Positions 62,709-64,000 of a DNA stretch of 64,000 nucleotides are shown here, one piece after another. Made by a program: the position numbers and the translations under genes. The stretch comes from Buchnera aphidicola str. Ak (Acyrthosiphon kondoi) (lineage in GTDB: Bacteria > Pseudomonadota > Gammaproteobacteria > Enterobacterales > Enterobacteriaceae), in the NCBI RefSeq assembly GCF_000225445.1, contig NC_017256.1:186001-250000 (forward strand), read 5' to 3'. The notes beneath the pieces are model-generated. The model saw nothing but the letters and a program-made list of their open reading frames with translations, made no database searches and had not been told where the DNA came from. Position 1 is the first letter of the stretch; each line of letters begins with the position of its first letter.

Positions 62709-64000
62709 TTAGGAAACCTCTTTTTTCCTTAACCACATTTCATTCATGCCACCCCCTTGAATCTGCATAGGATAAACATGCTCAGAATTATCTATTTGAA
62801 CGTCTACAAAAACTAAATGACCACGAGATAATTTATCTAGCGCTAGTCTTAGTTTTTCTTCTAGTTCTATAGGTTTAGTGATTTTAATACCAAAATGTCC
62901 ATAAGATTCTGATAATTTTACAAAATCTGGAAGTGAGTCCATATAAGAATGAGAATGTCTTCCAGAATAAATCATGTCTTGCCATTGCTTAACCATGCCT
63001 AAAGAAGCATTATTAAGATTTAATATCAATACAGCTAAATTGTACTGTCGTGCTGTAGATAATTCTTGAATATTCATTTGAATACTACCATCTCCAGTAA
63101 TACAAATTACAGTTTCTTTAGGTAAAGCTAATTTAACTCCTAATGCTGCAGGAAAACCAAATCCCATAGTACCTAATCCGCCCGAATTAATCCAATGTCT
63201 AGGCTTATCAAACTGATAATATAATGCAGTAAACATTTGATGCTGTCCGACATCTGAAGTGATATAAGAAGTACCTTTTGTGAGCTTAAAAAGAGTTTGA
63301 ATTACTGTTTGAGGTTTTATCTTATTGCTATTTTGATTATATTTTAGACTATTGACTTTTTTCCATTTTTTAATAGTATTCCACCAATCTGCTAAAGATG
63401 AAATTTTCTTTTCTTTTTTTAGTAATTCTAGCATTTTTTGCAAGACGTGTTTTGCATCTCCGACAATAGGTATATTAGCGGAAACAGTTTTAGAAATAGA
63501 AGTAGGATCAATATCAATATGTAAAATAATAGCATGTGGACAGTATTTATTTAAATTATTTGTAGTTCGATCGTCAAATCTAACACCTATTGCAAAAATT
63601 ACATCGGCATGATGCATTGTCATATTAGCTTCATATGTACCATGCATTCCTAACATTGAAATATTTTGAGGATGAGTTCCTGGAAAAGCACCTAGTCCCA
63701 TTAAAGAAGTCGTAACTGGACAATTCGTTTTTTCTGCAAATATTCGTAATTCTTTGCTGCTTTTAGAACTAATAATTCCGCCACCTGCATAAATTACGGG
63801 TCTTTGAGCTTTTAATAATGTATATAGTGCTTTTTTTATTTGTCCTATGTGACCTTTGGTTGTTGGATTATATGATCTTATATTAATATTTTCTGGCCAT
63901 TTATAGTAGAATTTATTTTCTTTCTTTAAAATATCTTTTGGCAAATCAATTACTACAGGTCCTGGACGTCCAGTTGATGCTAACCAAAAAGCTTTTTTAA
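62709..64000 (-). CDS. ilvI: Acetolactate synthase III large subunit, 3' part
   Basis: IlvI condenses pyruvate (with pyruvate or 2-ketobutyrate) on thiamine diphosphate, the first common step of valine and isoleucine synthesis. The frame is open to the window edge: the last codons read [18 protein letters not shown] before LPKDILKK, as in E. coli, so the TTG at 63944 is an internal leucine and the N-terminus lies outside. The ThDP domain is complete, with [12 protein letters not shown] and [13 protein letters not shown], and the FAD region has [10 protein letters not shown]. It is followed by ilvH after 3 bases. Confidence 0.96.
   Translation of the reverse strand, partial: KKAFWLASTGRPGPVVIDLPKDILKKENKFYYKWPENINIRSYNPTTKGHIGQIKKALYTLLKAQRPVIYAGGGIISSKSSKELRIFAEKTNCPVTTSLMGLGAFPGTHPQNISMLGMHGTYEANMTMHHADVIFAIGVRFDDRTTNNLNKYCPHAIILHIDIDPTSISKTVSANIPIVGDAKHVLQKMLELLKKEKKISSLADWWNTIKKWKKVNSLKYNQNSNKIKPQTVIQTLFKLTKGTSYITSDVGQHQMFTALYYQFDKPRHWINSGGLGTMGFGFPAALGVKLALPKETVICITGDGSIQMNIQELSTARQYNLAVLILNLNNASLGMVKQWQDMIYSGRHSHSYMDSLPDFVKLSESYGHFGIKITKPIELEEKLRLALDKLSRGHLVFVDVQIDNSEHVYPMQIQGGGMNEMWLRKKEVS

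Noticed and set aside
1..64000. CRISPR arrays, insertion sequences, prophage, restriction systems, tRNA genes
   Set aside because: No repeated spacer pattern, transposase, integrase, phage or restriction gene, and no cloverleaf was found on reading both strands.

Overview
The window is a piece of the chromosome of a Buchnera aphidicola strain, the obligate aphid endosymbiont. It is extremely AT-rich, with lysines and asparagines filling the non-conserved parts of proteins. Almost every gene has a close enterobacterial orthologue of near-identical length, spacers are short, and there are no mobile elements, phages, CRISPR arrays or tRNAs. Local gene orders match E. coli blocks with genes removed: secA-mutT, coaE/guaC, aceE-aceF-lpd, speE-speD, grpE/nadK, and the division and cell-wall (dcw) cluster. 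The aphid host species cannot be settled from this window.

Layout. 1-1343 (+): 3' end of prmC and sirB1. 1351-5623: nadE (-), then ackA-pta (+). 5650-11979 (-): nrdA-nrdB-yfaE and gyrA. 12244-16447: DUF2076 gene, ahpC-type peroxiredoxin, ung, grpE, nadK, bamE. 16486-16848 (-): tmRNA. 16980-20764: grxD, rnt, sodA, pth, ychF. 20828-25518 (-): thrABC with its own promoter and an attenuator-like terminator. 26205-28998: hpt (+), then panC-panB and dksA (-). 29304-37431: truA, mrcB, secA, mutT, coaE (-), guaC. 37664-43033 (+): pyruvate dehydrogenase operon. 43169-45824 (-): speE-speD and mtnN. 45891-61998 (-): erpA plus the dcw cluster from rsmH to ftsZ. 62229-64000 (-): ilvH and the 3' part of ilvI.

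Function. The genes fit the nutritional symbiosis and a minimal core. Threonine and branched-chain amino-acid synthesis (thrABC, ilvIH), pantothenate and CoA (panBC, coaE), NAD (nadE, nadK), spermidine with recycling of its by-product (speDE, mtnN), acetyl-CoA and acetate (aceEF-lpd, ackA-pta), deoxynucleotides (nrdAB, yfaE) and a nearly complete peptidoglycan and division set are present. ftsQ, mraZ, cra, lpxC, recN and pdhR are missing from places where E. coli has them.

Most notable signal. Four genes (ung, mrcB, murF, ftsL) have their reading frame broken exactly at an A9-A11 tract, and a one-base change in tract length restores full homology. Three of the four act in the cell wall or division. 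Three other genes (nrdB, ddlB, rsmH) carry A12 tracts that are in frame. This fits dependence on polymerase slippage, which is known in Buchnera; sequencing error in homopolymers is the main alternative. Other points are a thr leader with a terminator but no leader peptide, a 36-bp nearly perfect hairpin between lpd and speD, an Asp-to-Asn change in the catalytic motif of AceF, a GC-rich structured island beside ftsZ, and a tmRNA gene without an encoded CCA end.
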